From: Gracilimonas sp965227785
GTDB taxonomy: Bacteria > Bacteroidota > Rhodothermia > Balneolales > Balneolaceae
Direction: 5' to 3'
NCBI RefSeq assembly: GCF_965227785.1
Contig: NZ_OZ245785.1
Coordinates: forward strand, 930,001-994,000
Length of the DNA: 64,000 nt
Positions 16,661 to 25,014 of the stretch are shown here, in pieces; the first letter of the stretch is position 1; each line of letters opens with the position of its first letter. Below the pieces are notes generated by a model that was not told where the DNA came from, ran no database searches, and saw nothing but the letters and a program-made list of their open reading frames with translations. A program made the translations under genes and the position numbers.

Positions 16661-18301
16661 TTAATTATCTTCTGATGCTAACATTGCTCTCATCACCTGG
16701 GCGGCTTCCGCAGGCTTCAACTCAACGAAATTCACAATTTCATCTTTGTTGTATTTCTTCTCAGGGAGCTGTTTCGCTTGCTCTTCACCCTCTTCGCCTG
16801 TAGCATTTTCTGAGCCTTCGAGCTGATTTGCCGCTGAGCTTTCTCCTGTCAGTGAGTTCTGTTTCTCACTGCCCTCAAGCTGATCGCCTGCCTCAAATTT
16901 GCTTACAGTCTTAAGATCATCAACTCCTGATTTTTTCTTGATGCTGTTGATCAGCAGGATAACCACCACGAAAGTGATACCAATGAGAGACCATCGTAAA
17001 ATGTTATTGGTGAAAGTAGGTTGGCCGGTAAAAAAGTCTCCGTTGTCGATTGGGTGTTTATCAAAAAACTCAACCTGTTTCACCGTAAGTTGGTCTCCAC
17101 GGTTGTCCTGAATACCCAGAGCCACTTTCACAACTTCCTTAAACTCTTCTACTTCCTGTTCAGTGTAAGGCTCACTTACCATTGTTTGCCCTCCTTCTTC
17201 ACCTTCTTCCAACCGCTGTTTGTAATTCAGCAATACCGAAGCAGACACCATCTTTAACTCACCCTGTGTTTTCTCAAAAACCTCCCGGGTTCGGTTTACT
17301 TCATAATTTCTTGTTTGCACCGTTGAACCGTTATTATTACTCGCAACTATAACCGATCCTGTCTGATTGTTGTTAGTCACATTTCCTGCAACCGGCTCCA
17401 TCACCTCATCATTATTGGTTTGCTCTCTTTTCTCTTCGGAAATAACGGTTCGGCTGTCAGGGTCAATTAAGTCAGACTCTCGTACAATACGGTCAAAATC
17501 ATGCTCCACAGAAACACGGAGAATACTGTTACCAGCCCCTAAAACCCGGTCCAGCATCGACTGCCCTCGCTCAGTCAGGTAAGCTTCCGTTTTCTGACGA
17601 AGCTGCATTTGGGTAGAACCGAAAGCAAGTTCTGATTCATAATCAATTTCGTCGGTCAGCCTGTTTCCTGCCTGATCCAAAACGGTTACGTTAGCCGATT
17701 CCAGTCCTTCCACACTACCTGCAATCAGTGCTGTTATTCCCTCAATCTGTTCTTTTTTGAGGGCCTGGCCTTTTTTCAGATTCAGAATTACCGAAGCAGA
17801 TGCTTCTACAGATACTTCTTCAAATGGTGAGCGTTCGGGTAGCACCAAATGGATTCGGGAAAACTCAACCTGCTCCAGGCTGTTGATAGACCTTGCAAGT
17901 TCGCCTTCAAGTGCTCGCTTTTTATTTACCTGCTGCATAAAGTCGGTCATACCAAGGGCATTGGTATCGAAAAGCTCATAGCCTTTCACATCCGAGAAGC
18001 TTCCGCCCATCGGGGCCAGCTCCAGCCGCAATTCGTGAACTTTATCGCTGGCTACATAAATGGCTCGCCCGCTTTCCTGCAGCTCGTAATTTATTCCGCG
18101 GTTATTAAGTTCGGTTACAATTTCCTGGGCTACTTCCGGCTGTAAAGATCCAAACAAAAGTACATTCTCTTCCTGCTGAGACCAGTAAAAAACGCCTCCA
18201 ATGATGGTGAGAACCACCAACATCAGCACCACAAACATGGCACGCTGGGCATTGCTCAGCGGACCAAAAAACTCCTGAAAACTTTCTACATACTTATTCA
18301 T
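16661..18301 (-). CDS. fliF: Flagellar MS-ring protein FliF
   Basis: A 546-residue MS-ring protein with two membrane helices (residues ~22-40 and ~434-454) around a large periplasmic ring-building region (LLFGSLQPEVAQEIVTELNNRGINYEL... and HLVLPERSPF). The cytoplasmic tail ends in ELKPAEAAQVMRAMLASEDN-like sequence, which should bind FliG. Length and topology are standard. Confidence 0.96.
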   Translation of the reverse strand: MNKYVESFQEFFGPLSNAQRAMFVVLMLVVLTIIGGVFYWSQQEENVLLFGSLQPEVAQEIVTELNNRGINYELQESGRAIYVASDKVHELRLELAPMGGSFSDVKGYELFDTNALGMTDFMQQVNKKRALEGELARSINSLEQVEFSRIHLVLPERSPFEEVSVEASASVILNLKKGQALKKEQIEGITALIAGSVEGLESANVTVLDQAGNRLTDEIDYESELAFGSTQMQLRQKTEAYLTERGQSMLDRVLGAGNSILRVSVEHDFDRIVRESDLIDPDSRTVISEEKREQTNNDEVMEPVAGNVTNNNQTGSVIVASNNNGSTVQTRNYEVNRTREVFEKTQGELKMVSASVLLNYKQRLEEGEEGGQTMVSEPYTEQEVEEFKEVVKVALGIQDNRGDQLTVKQVEFFDKHPIDNGDFFTGQPTFTNNILRWSLIGITFVVVILLINSIKKKSGVDDLKTVSKFEAGDQLEGSEKQNSLTGESSAANQLEGSENATGEEGEEQAKQLPEKKYNKDEIVNFVELKPAEAAQVMRAMLASEDN

Positions 18302-18313
18302 TTAGGAAGGTCC

Positions 18314-18628
18314 TTATATTTGCATTCTGCTTATTTCATTGTAGGTCTCAATGGCTTTATTGCGCACTTCAACCATCATCTGGAAGCTAAGTTGAGCGCG
18401 CTGCATTGAGATCATTACATCGGCTACATTGTCGGTTTTACCGGCCACGTAATCTTGCATCTTCGTTTCAGAAGTTTTCATCGTAGTATCCACCCCGTTG
18501 ATAGCATTGGAAAGCATATCAGCAAAGGAATCTTTCTCAATATCATCTACCGCGATCTCATAATGCTTCGGGGTAATTTCAATATCCTTGGGTAACTGTA
18601 ATCCGTTTAATTGTACTGGGCTTTGCAT
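18314..18628 (-). CDS. fliE: Flagellar hook-basal body protein FliE
   Basis: A 104-residue protein with the FliE C-terminal signature DNVADVMISMQRAQLSFQMMVEVRNKAIETYNEI. FliE joins the MS ring to the rod and is the first exported component. It is followed by fliF 12 bp later. Confidence 0.93.
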   Translation of the reverse strand: MQSPVQLNGLQLPKDIEITPKHYEIAVDDIEKDSFADMLSNAINGVDTTMKTSETKMQDYVAGKTDNVADVMISMQRAQLSFQMMVEVRNKAIETYNEISRMQI

Positions 18629-18654
18629 GGCTTTTTCTTAGCTGTATTCTTCTT

Positions 18655-18888
18655 TTAAATTCGGGTGTCTATATTTCTTCCGCGTGACAACTCATGCTGA
18701 TTCACTTTTCCATCGACTGAATAAATATTCACCGCGGCTTTTTTCTCACCGGTAAATTTTTGGTTGATCAGAGAAGATTCGTCCTGAGTCAACTTGGGTA
18801 AATCCTGTGAGCCGGCTGCACTTCTTAGGGCTGTGTTTCGACTTACTTGTCCGGCTTGTTGGGTATAAATAGAATTAATACTGTTCAT
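18655..18888 (-). CDS. Hypothetical small protein in the flagellar operon (77 aa)
   Basis: A 77-residue soluble protein tightly packed between flgC (4-bp gap) and fliE (26-bp gap), so almost certainly translated. No signal peptide or membrane helix. The N-terminal third is Ser/Asn/Gln-rich (like export signals of axial proteins); the rest (LTQDESSLINQKF...VNIYSVDGKVNQHELSRGRNIDTRI) shows a short beta-turn pattern. I do not recognise a family. A rod-associated or export-related accessory role is only inferred from position. Confidence 0.75.
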   Translation of the reverse strand: MNSINSIYTQQAGQVSRNTALRSAAGSQDLPKLTQDESSLINQKFTGEKKAAVNIYSVDGKVNQHELSRGRNIDTRI

Positions 18889-18892
18889 GATA

Positions 18893-19393
18893 TCAGATCT
18901 CCAGTGATCGTTTAATAATTTCTTTTTCAGCTTCGATGCTGCTCAGGTTGGCTTCATAAAGACGATTGGCACTTACCATCTCCGTCATTTCCCGCACCAT
19001 ATCTATATCCGGATATTTTACCATCCCGTTTTCATCGGCATCGGGATGATTGGGATCATACTCGAAGCGAAATTTATTTTGCTCGCTTACATGAAAGTCA
19101 GGTCCCAGCCCTGTTGCTTTTTCACTGTTGGGATTACTACCAACACCGGTAGCCATATGCTTGGGATTGGTTCTTGTGAGCGAAGAAACACTCTCAGAAA
19201 GTACCTGTAGAAATTTTTGCTGATCCGGGGCTAAAGATTGTACCCGCTTTGGCCGATAAACATTCTCGGAGCCTGCGGGAGCAGAAGTTTGAGCATTGGC
19301 AATATTTTGCGATGCCACGGAAATCCGCTCGCGTTGTAAGGCCAGGCCTTGAGCAGCAGTTTGAAATGTTGATGATAATCTATCTGGGAGCAT
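18893..19393 (-). CDS. flgC: Flagellar basal-body rod protein FlgC
   Basis: A 166-residue proximal rod protein. The N-terminal motif is LQRERISVASQNIANAQT, and the C-terminal motif is YPDIDMVREMTEMVSANRLYEANLSSIEAEKEII, both diagnostic. It begins 11 bp after flgB. Confidence 0.95.
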   Translation of the reverse strand: MLPDRLSSTFQTAAQGLALQRERISVASQNIANAQTSAPAGSENVYRPKRVQSLAPDQQKFLQVLSESVSSLTRTNPKHMATGVGSNPNSEKATGLGPDFHVSEQNKFRFEYDPNHPDADENGMVKYPDIDMVREMTEMVSANRLYEANLSSIEAEKEIIKRSLEI

Positions 19394-19404
19394 CTGAATA
19401 GGTT

Positions 19405-19749
19405 TTATCGGTTAATACCTGTAATTCCTGATTTGAGGAGGCTAAAGTGATGGCGGAGTGAACGGGTAACCATTTGAACCCGAATCTGTGTATCAGCCAT
19501 CTCTATCATCTCATCTTCCAGAATCACACTTTCTTCGGTTTGAACGATGGAAGGTGACACCGACTTCATGCCACTGACACCTTCATCCAGCTGTGCCTGC
19601 TGAAGTTCTTCCTCAAAAAGCACTTCATGCCTTTTATAATCAGGCGTATCAGCGTTAGCTATGTTTGAAGCCGTCACTTTTTGGCGAAGCGAATAGGTAT
19701 CCATCGCACGGGCCAACATTTGACTATGATTACTGTCGATAAAGTTCAT
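19405..19749 (-). CDS. flgB: Flagellar basal-body rod protein FlgB
   Basis: Rod protein of 114 residues when started at the ATG at 19747-19749. It carries the QKVTASNIANADTPDYKR rod signature and the C-terminal QIRVQMVTRSLRHHFSLLKSGI helix. The open frame continues 45 bp further upstream, but that extension runs into the -12 element of a near-consensus sigma-54 promoter, so the shorter start is strongly preferred. First gene of the flgB-flgE operon. Confidence 0.95.
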   Translation of the reverse strand: MNFIDSNHSQMLARAMDTYSLRQKVTASNIANADTPDYKRHEVLFEEELQQAQLDEGVSGMKSVSPSIVQTEESVILEDEMIEMADTQIRVQMVTRSLRHHFSLLKSGITGINR

Positions 19750-19789
19750 TGAAAATTTGCTTTGGTTGTGAGTCACTCGCACGGATAAT

Positions 19790-19805
19790 TGCAATTGCTG
19801 TGCCA
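19790..19805 (-). promoter_or_regulatory. Sigma-54 promoter of the flgB operon
   Basis: The minus strand reads TGGCACA-GCAA-TTGCA, with GG (-24) and GC (-12) exactly 10 nt apart. Predicted start is ~29 nt before the flgB ATG. A short dyad, CCTGA-N11-TCAGG (19831-19851), lies ~25 bp upstream and may or may not be an activator site. A sigma-54 promoter implies an NtrC-type activator (not in the window). Confidence 0.85.
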
Positions 19806-19947
19806 GCTCACCACATCTCCCTTCAGATTACCTGATATCCATTTTTTCAGGAACAATCGGAAAAGACGAGAGTAGAATTGACCGCTTCATGGCAAATTTT
19901 TCCGTCTTACCGAAATTATTTAAGACATAGAGGGGGACTGCTGATAA

Positions 19948-21024
19948 ATGTTCAGACAATCAGAACAAAACCAAAGCAACATGATGATGATGACCTTACG
20001 GCAAGAAATTTGCACACCAGATTTGGCAGCAAAACCCGTTAATGCATTTAAGCAGATTGATGGTTACCATTACACAACTTCGGAGTATACATTGATGCAA
20101 ATCATTAAAGACCTATTTAACGGGTATAAACACCCCATTTTGGTTTTACATCGTAAAAACCGGGAAATCTGTTTTGCCAGCCACCCTTCTGCCAACGTTG
20201 ATAATTTGTTAGGTCAGAATTTTGAGCAGGCCATCACTCTCGTAGATTATGATGTATCCGGAGAACCTGTTGCCCAATTCAACAATCAGTGGCTTGAGTT
20301 TGAAGAACGCCCTTTTATATGGGAGGAAGAAAAGTACACGCTGGTTGTTTTTAAGCAACGAGATGAAATCCCTGATGAGGAAACCTTAACCTCATGGAGA
20401 AATATGATTGCCGTTATGCTTCACCGATTTCGTTCTCCCCTTACCGGTATATCCGGCTATGTTGATATGCTGAGTGAGCATAATAAAGATGCCCAGCAGG
20501 ATAAGTATTTCAGCCTCGTCAACAAGGGGCTCGATCATCTTTATGATATGATGGACGAGCTGGAGATACTTTATACTATCGATTCTGATCAAACCGAAGA
20601 TGAGCTCACCTCATTTAAAGCAAAGAAATTGTTCCAAAGTATCCTTCTTGATTACCCCACTGATGTACAAGAAAGAATCGATATGAGCTCCATTGACTTT
20701 GATATGGAACTTCATGGGAATCCAGCCAGCCTCAAAAATATTATTGAGCTTTTAATTCAAAACGGACTGGATCACGGACCGGATCATACTGTAACTATTT
20801 CTGTACCATCTGAAAAGCTTATCCAGGTTACAAACCCCGGTCCGGTAATTCCTGAATCCATAACAGAAAACCTCTTCAGTCCTTTTGTAACCGATAAGGC
20901 GAATGGTCTTGGCATTGGTTTGACTCTGGCTTTGCTTTATGCCCATCAGCTTGGAGGAACCATCTTCTTGTCAAAAAATGATGCGGTAGAGGGAATTACT
21001 TTTAGTGTGTGCCTTCCTGAGTAA
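19948..21024 (+). CDS. Soluble sensor histidine kinase divergent from the flagellar operon
   Basis: A 358-residue cytoplasmic kinase. The N-terminal region (~45-140) resembles a degenerate PAS-like sensor domain. The H-box lies at ~152-172 with His159 in MLHRFRSPLTGISGY. The ATP-binding domain (~240-356) has an N-box (LLIQNGLDHG) and a G-box (NGLGIGLTLAL). No membrane helix. It shares a ~200-bp intergenic region with the sigma-54 promoter of flgB; a role like FlgS/FleS kinases that activate sigma-54 flagellar regulators is an attractive inference but unproven. Confidence 0.85.
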   Translation: MFRQSEQNQSNMMMMTLRQEICTPDLAAKPVNAFKQIDGYHYTTSEYTLMQIIKDLFNGYKHPILVLHRKNREICFASHPSANVDNLLGQNFEQAITLVDYDVSGEPVAQFNNQWLEFEERPFIWEEEKYTLVVFKQRDEIPDEETLTSWRNMIAVMLHRFRSPLTGISGYVDMLSEHNKDAQQDKYFSLVNKGLDHLYDMMDELEILYTIDSDQTEDELTSFKAKKLFQSILLDYPTDVQERIDMSSIDFDMELHGNPASLKNIIELLIQNGLDHGPDHTVTISVPSEKLIQVTNPGPVIPESITENLFSPFVTDKANGLGIGLTLALLYAHQLGGTIFLSKNDAVEGITFSVCLPE

Positions 21025-21048
21025 TTACATGCAATCTTTCATACTGCT

Positions 21049-21080
21049 GATCACTTTTCTGTTATAAGTGATCTTTTTTT
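21049..21080 (+). terminator. Rho-independent terminator after the kinase
   Basis: GATCACTT-N9-AAGTGATC, a perfect 8-bp stem, followed by seven T. Confidence 0.9.
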
Positions 21081-21102
21081 GTTGATCCCCGACTCTAAAA
21101 AC

Positions 21103-21129
21103 TAATGTTTTTCCAATTTCTACCGATAA
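21103..21129 (+). promoter_or_regulatory. Sigma-28 (FliA)-like promoter of the PAS/MCP-like gene
   Basis: TAATGTTT-N11-ACCGATAA: 7/8 and 7/8 matches to TAAAGTTT-N11-GCCGATAA with exact spacing. Predicted start ~56 nt before the ATG at 21192. Placed between the upstream terminator and the gene, as expected for an independent unit. Confidence 0.75.
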
Positions 21130-21191
21130 AACAAACGGTAAAGTATATATAGCACTGATCCTATTACATCTAAATAAAGCAAGCTAACCAC

Positions 21192-22586
21192 ATGTTGACC
21201 GAAGAACTGACAAGCAAAAAGATTAAAGATCTCAATAAACCTGTGCCCGTAAACCAGGAAAGCCCTTTTATCTTCGAAGAGCTATTCTTCTCCGTTACAA
21301 ATCCTAAATCCAATATTACTTATGCCAATGAAGTTTTCGTGCGGATAAGTAAATATGACAAGGAAGAAGTAATTGGCCAGCTTCATAAATTAATCCGGCA
21401 CCCCGAAATGCCTCGTGCCGTATTCAATATTTTCTGGGATCATCTTAATTCCAACAAACCGGTAGCCGCGTATGTTAAAAACATGGCGAAGGACGGATCT
21501 TACTATTGGGTGATGGCGCTGGCTTTCCCATGTAAAGGTGGTTATTTATCAATCCGTTTAAAACCCGGAAGTGATCTTTTTGATACTATCAAAGAGTGCT
21601 ATACCAAAACCCTGCAATTCGAAAAGCGAAAAGAACAGCAGCTGGGTGACAAGAAAAAAGCCATGGAAGAATCCCAGGCTTACTTGTTAAACCTACTCAA
21701 AGCAGAAGGATTTGGAGACTATAGGGAGTTCATGTGGAAGGCTCTGCAAAAAGAAATGAGTTACCGCGAAAGCATACTCAATGAAAGTATGTCGGAGGAG
21801 AAGAAGAAAACGGATAAACATATTGTGCCTCCGGTACTGGTAAAGGTTGAGACTATTCTGAGTGAACTGGTATTGGGATTAGAAAGCCTGCAGAACATTC
21901 ATAACGCTTTAATCGGGCACTCTGATTATATATTGAAATTGGCGCGTTCCATTCTATTACTATCCCTGAACGCCCAAATCAGCTCTTCCAAACTTGATCA
22001 GGACGATATATCCCTGTCGGTGGTTGCTGAAAAAATGGGAGAACAGTCTGTGGATGGTGAGAAAAGACTCATCAACATGAAAGAAAATATTCACCATTTA
22101 AGCGACCTGATTACAGAACTTAATTTTGACATCATTTCTGCTAAACTACAGGTTGAAATGACTATCGATTTCCTTAAAGAGCTGGAAAGCAGAAAATTTG
22201 AAAAGGATATATCCATTATCCACTCTGATGAGGTTATTGACTTATTGTACGACGCTTTTATGCCCCGCTTAGATATAATTACCAATGGAATCGGTAAAGT
22301 TCCGGCCTACCTTCGTGATCTTATCAATGGAGTGAAAGATATAGAACGGTTTTTGTTGGTTTTACGGTTTATCCATATAACCGGAAAGGTGGAAGTTGCC
22401 CGGATGAACGATGATTCAAACTCGTTCTCGACCACCTTTCAGGATCTGGTAAATGAAATTGAAACGGCAGAGTCACATCTTAGAGAGCTAAATGAGGTCG
22501 TGAACGATAATAAAGACAGTGGGCTAATGTACACCGCCTACCAGGAACGCCTTACAAACCTTATTGCAAATATTGACCGCAGATAA
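21192..22586 (+). CDS. Aer-like PAS protein with a degenerate chemoreceptor signalling domain
   Basis: A 464-residue soluble protein. Residues ~25-130 are a PAS domain of the aerotaxis-receptor type: ITYANEVFVRISKYDKEEVIGQ, then IRHPEMPRAVF and KNMAKDGSYYWVMA. The rest is long helices. Near residues ~250-290 the sequence LLLSLNAQISSSKLDQDDISLSVVAEKM aligns with the MCP tip (LLALNAAVEAARAG...GFAVVAEEV) but most tip residues that bind CheW/CheA are changed. No membrane helix. The sigma-28-like promoter ties it to motility. It may be a cytoplasmic energy/redox sensor that no longer, or differently, contacts CheA. Confidence 0.8.
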   Translation: MLTEELTSKKIKDLNKPVPVNQESPFIFEELFFSVTNPKSNITYANEVFVRISKYDKEEVIGQLHKLIRHPEMPRAVFNIFWDHLNSNKPVAAYVKNMAKDGSYYWVMALAFPCKGGYLSIRLKPGSDLFDTIKECYTKTLQFEKRKEQQLGDKKKAMEESQAYLLNLLKAEGFGDYREFMWKALQKEMSYRESILNESMSEEKKKTDKHIVPPVLVKVETILSELVLGLESLQNIHNALIGHSDYILKLARSILLLSLNAQISSSKLDQDDISLSVVAEKMGEQSVDGEKRLINMKENIHHLSDLITELNFDIISAKLQVEMTIDFLKELESRKFEKDISIIHSDEVIDLLYDAFMPRLDIITNGIGKVPAYLRDLINGVKDIERFLLVLRFIHITGKVEVARMNDDSNSFSTTFQDLVNEIETAESHLRELNEVVNDNKDSGLMYTAYQERLTNLIANIDRR

Positions 22587-22626
22587 AAGCTAACGCGGCC
22601 AATACTGTTAGGGTAACAACCCAAAA

Positions 22627-22654
22627 AAAAGAGGAGTCAATTGGCTCCTCTTTT
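22627..22654. terminator. Bidirectional terminator between convergent genes
   Basis: AAAAGAGGAG-N8-CTCCTCTTTT, a perfect 10-bp stem with A/T flanks on both sides. It serves the PAS/MCP-like gene on the plus strand and the kinase (22693-24021) on the minus strand. Confidence 0.9.
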
Positions 22655-22692
22655 ACTTTATCTGCTATACTTACTTATCCTTCTCTTCAATT

Positions 22693-24021
22693 TCAGCAAA
22701 AATTAGCGCTGGCCGAGCCTTTTATATTCTCCTTCTTAAAGCATAAGGTAAAGGTGGTTCCCCCCTCGTCAGATATATACTGATACGACCCGTTTAGCTG
22801 TTTTACCAGGGTTTTGAGTAGCGTATTCCCCAACGTTTTATCCCGGTCGATGTCAAAGTCTTCCGGCAGGCCCGAACCGTTATCCGATATGGATATAAAA
22901 ACTGTTTCCCCCTGCGTATAAAGTTGAATACGAATTTTTCCGGACTCAGATTCTGTAAAGGCATGTTTATACGCATTGGTGATCACCTCATTCATAATCA
23001 GGGAGCAGGGATGCGCCTGGTTAATATTTAGCTGTACCGATTCTACATCCAGCTTCACATTAATCTTCTGAGTCAACTCATAATACATTTTAGAAATAGA
23101 AGTGACGATCTTCTTCAGATTCTGGCCAAATTCCAGCTGGCTGAAGCTCCCGGTTTCATATAACAGTTCATGCATATTCGCCATGGCCTGCACGCGCCCC
23201 ACACTGGAATACAGTTTCGACTGAACGCTTATATTATCTTCGGTGAATGCCTGCAGCTGCATAAGCCCTGAAATAATAGCCAGGTTATTTTTAACGCGGT
23301 GATGCAGTTCCGACAAGAGAACTGTTTTTTCTTCCACCGCCATTTTAAGCTCTTTCTCGGTCTCACGGAAAGGAGTAATATCCTGCCCAACCATGATGAA
23401 ACTCGTTATAAAATCATATTCATTCCGGACCGGGGTAAGCGTGGCAGAGAACACATAGGTGCCACCTCTCTTTTTATTGTTGATCAGCTCCCCTTTCCAT
23501 TCTTCACCCTTTACAATCGCTGTTCTTAATTCAGTGTACTGCTGCTGATAATCGAGACTGGATTTGAACATCTCCAGTCCGCAACCCAGAACTTCCTCTT
23601 CTTCATATTGTGAAAGTTCCAGGAAACTTGGATTTGCATACTCAATAAAACCCTGCCGATCGGCAATAAGAATAAGCGCCGGGCTCAATTCAGCCACTTT
23701 ACTGAACTTGTAATATGGGTTTTTGGCCACACCCAGCTTCGAAGGATCTCCAAATGAAGGTTCAAACATATTACTGGAATGATTTCTGATCAACCTGATT
23801 ATTTTACTTTGGGATGGCACCGAAAATTCTTCTTCCAACTGATCCTGCTCACTTTTCCCCACTTTCCTAAGAGTCGCTTTTGAAATATTTATCTCTTCTT
23901 CAGGTTCCGGGGAGTCTTGCGCTTTCAAATAATTGAGCCGGCAACTACTTCCCTCCAAATCATACTTCATACCTTCTTTCAACTCTTCTGTGAGCTTTTT
24001 CTTAGGTGAAGAATTTTTCAT
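22693..24021 (-). CDS. PAS sensor histidine kinase, HisKA_2/HWE-like family
   Basis: A 442-residue soluble kinase. Residues 1-105 are low-complexity and charged. A PAS domain spans ~107-222 (LILIADRQGFIEYANPSFLELSQYEEEEVLG). The HisKA_2 box is LLSELHHRVKNNLAIISGLMQLQA with His240. The ATPase domain has the N-box SLIMNEVITNAYKHAF and the DNGSGLPEDFD motif. This family is typically soluble and often feeds single-domain regulators; a CheY-like gene lies immediately upstream (48 bp). Last gene of the cheW-mcp unit. Confidence 0.9.
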   Translation of the reverse strand: MKNSSPKKKLTEELKEGMKYDLEGSSCRLNYLKAQDSPEPEEEINISKATLRKVGKSEQDQLEEEFSVPSQSKIIRLIRNHSSNMFEPSFGDPSKLGVAKNPYYKFSKVAELSPALILIADRQGFIEYANPSFLELSQYEEEEVLGCGLEMFKSSLDYQQQYTELRTAIVKGEEWKGELINNKKRGGTYVFSATLTPVRNEYDFITSFIMVGQDITPFRETEKELKMAVEEKTVLLSELHHRVKNNLAIISGLMQLQAFTEDNISVQSKLYSSVGRVQAMANMHELLYETGSFSQLEFGQNLKKIVTSISKMYYELTQKINVKLDVESVQLNINQAHPCSLIMNEVITNAYKHAFTESESGKIRIQLYTQGETVFISISDNGSGLPEDFDIDRDKTLGNTLLKTLVKQLNGSYQYISDEGGTTFTLCFKKENIKGSASANFC

Positions 24022-24069
24022 GGTTCATCTCCTTGGTTATCACACATCATTCTATATGCAGATGAATAC

Positions 24070-24468
24070 TCACCCTGCGGCACTGTTTTTCTTATTTATC
24101 ATCTCACTTATTTTGTCCTTCAACAAAAGATGAGTTAATGGTTTATGTACAAAACCAAGACCCTGCCTTAATATGGCATCAATACGATCCTCGTTGTTCT
24201 CGGAAGACACCACAATGGCAGGTATATCAGCCATCTCTTTATGGTCCCGGGCATAATCCAGCATTTCCAGGCCATCCATTATCGGCATGTATATGTCAAC
24301 CAACATCATATCTACTTGTTCTTTTTCAAGTACTTCCAGACCTTCTTTACCATTCTCAGCTTCAAAAATTTCTTCTATTTCTACATCCAGATCTGCTGAA
24401 AGCACTGTGCTTCTCAGTAGTACTCTCATTGCAGGATCGTCTTCAACAATCAGTACATTTATCTTCAT
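24070..24468 (-). CDS. CheY-like single-domain response regulator
   Basis: A 132-residue receiver domain with acidic pocket Glu9/Asp10/Asp11, phospho-acceptor Asp58 in MMLVDIYMPIMDG, Ser in VVSSE and Lys in FVHKP. No output domain. The GFVHKP and VSSENNEDR elements are shared with other receivers in the chemotaxis operon (33192, 36637), so they are paralogs. Probably phosphorylated by the adjacent HisKA_2 kinase or by CheA. Confidence 0.93.
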   Translation of the reverse strand: MKINVLIVEDDPAMRVLLRSTVLSADLDVEIEEIFEAENGKEGLEVLEKEQVDMMLVDIYMPIMDGLEMLDYARDHKEMADIPAIVVSSENNEDRIDAILRQGLGFVHKPLTHLLLKDKISEMINKKNSAAG

Positions 24469-24519
24469 CCCTACTGCTCCTAACTATTAGATTTGATAAA
24501 AACGCTTGAAAAATTTTAC

Positions 24520-24924
24520 TTAAAGAATCAAAGCCAGAACAACAGCAACAACCGACAGCATCACCGCTACGGCAGATATTGTTATAAATATGGTCGTTCG
24601 TTTCTTTTCCGAATTTAAGTCAGCTAATACCGCTGACACCAATGGATAGTTAACACTCAGTCCTTCAAACTTCTCGGACATAAAGAATGTGGTAGTATCA
24701 CCGTTCTCATCTTTGTAGCTATACTTTTTATTGAAGTGATAGTACAGTCGCCCAAAAATCATGTCTTCTTCGACTCCACAAGCATCCGCAATTTCCTGGA
24801 TGTTTACCGGCACTCGTATGCGTGCAATCCTGTCGGGTTCATCCTTAGCGTACTTCTTGTACTCGTCATAGTAGCGATAATAAATATCCTCAATGATCTC
24901 TAAGTCTGTTGGTATCTGATCCAT
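24520..24924 (-). CDS. Hypothetical tail-anchored membrane protein
   Basis: A 134-residue protein. Residues 1-105 are soluble, acidic and aromatic-rich (DIYYRYYDEYKKYAKDEP), with a helix-turn-helix-like piece (IQEIADACGVEEDMIFGRL, ~42-60). A single hydrophobic helix at the C terminus (~111-134, TIFITISAVAVMLSVVAVVLALIL) has no loop after it, so the protein would be tail-anchored with its body in the cytoplasm. I do not recognise a family. It lies between the mcp and the CheY-like gene in one unit, which suggests a link to chemoreception or signalling. Confidence 0.75.
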   Translation of the reverse strand: MDQIPTDLEIIEDIYYRYYDEYKKYAKDEPDRIARIRVPVNIQEIADACGVEEDMIFGRLYYHFNKKYSYKDENGDTTTFFMSEKFEGLSVNYPLVSAVLADLNSEKKRTTIFITISAVAVMLSVVAVVLALIL

Positions 24925-24950
24925 GTTAACCTCTCCGTTTTATACTTGAA

Positions 24951-24978
24951 TAGAGAATCCGTTTAAACAGATTCTCTA
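24951..24978 (-). terminator. Hairpin after the mcp stop codon, possible weak terminator
   Basis: TAGAGAATC-N10-GATTCTCTA (9-bp arms) with a GTTTAAAC palindrome in the loop. There is no T-run after it on the minus strand, so it may act as an RNA-stability or partial-termination structure between mcp and the downstream genes. Confidence 0.4.
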
Positions 24979-25014
24979 CTACAAGTTTGTATTCATTTAT
25001 GTAGTCTTTCCTGA

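Noticed and set aside
19750..19794. Upstream extension of flgB to 19794
   Set aside because: It would run into the sigma-54 -12 element; the encoded residues are not FlgB-like.
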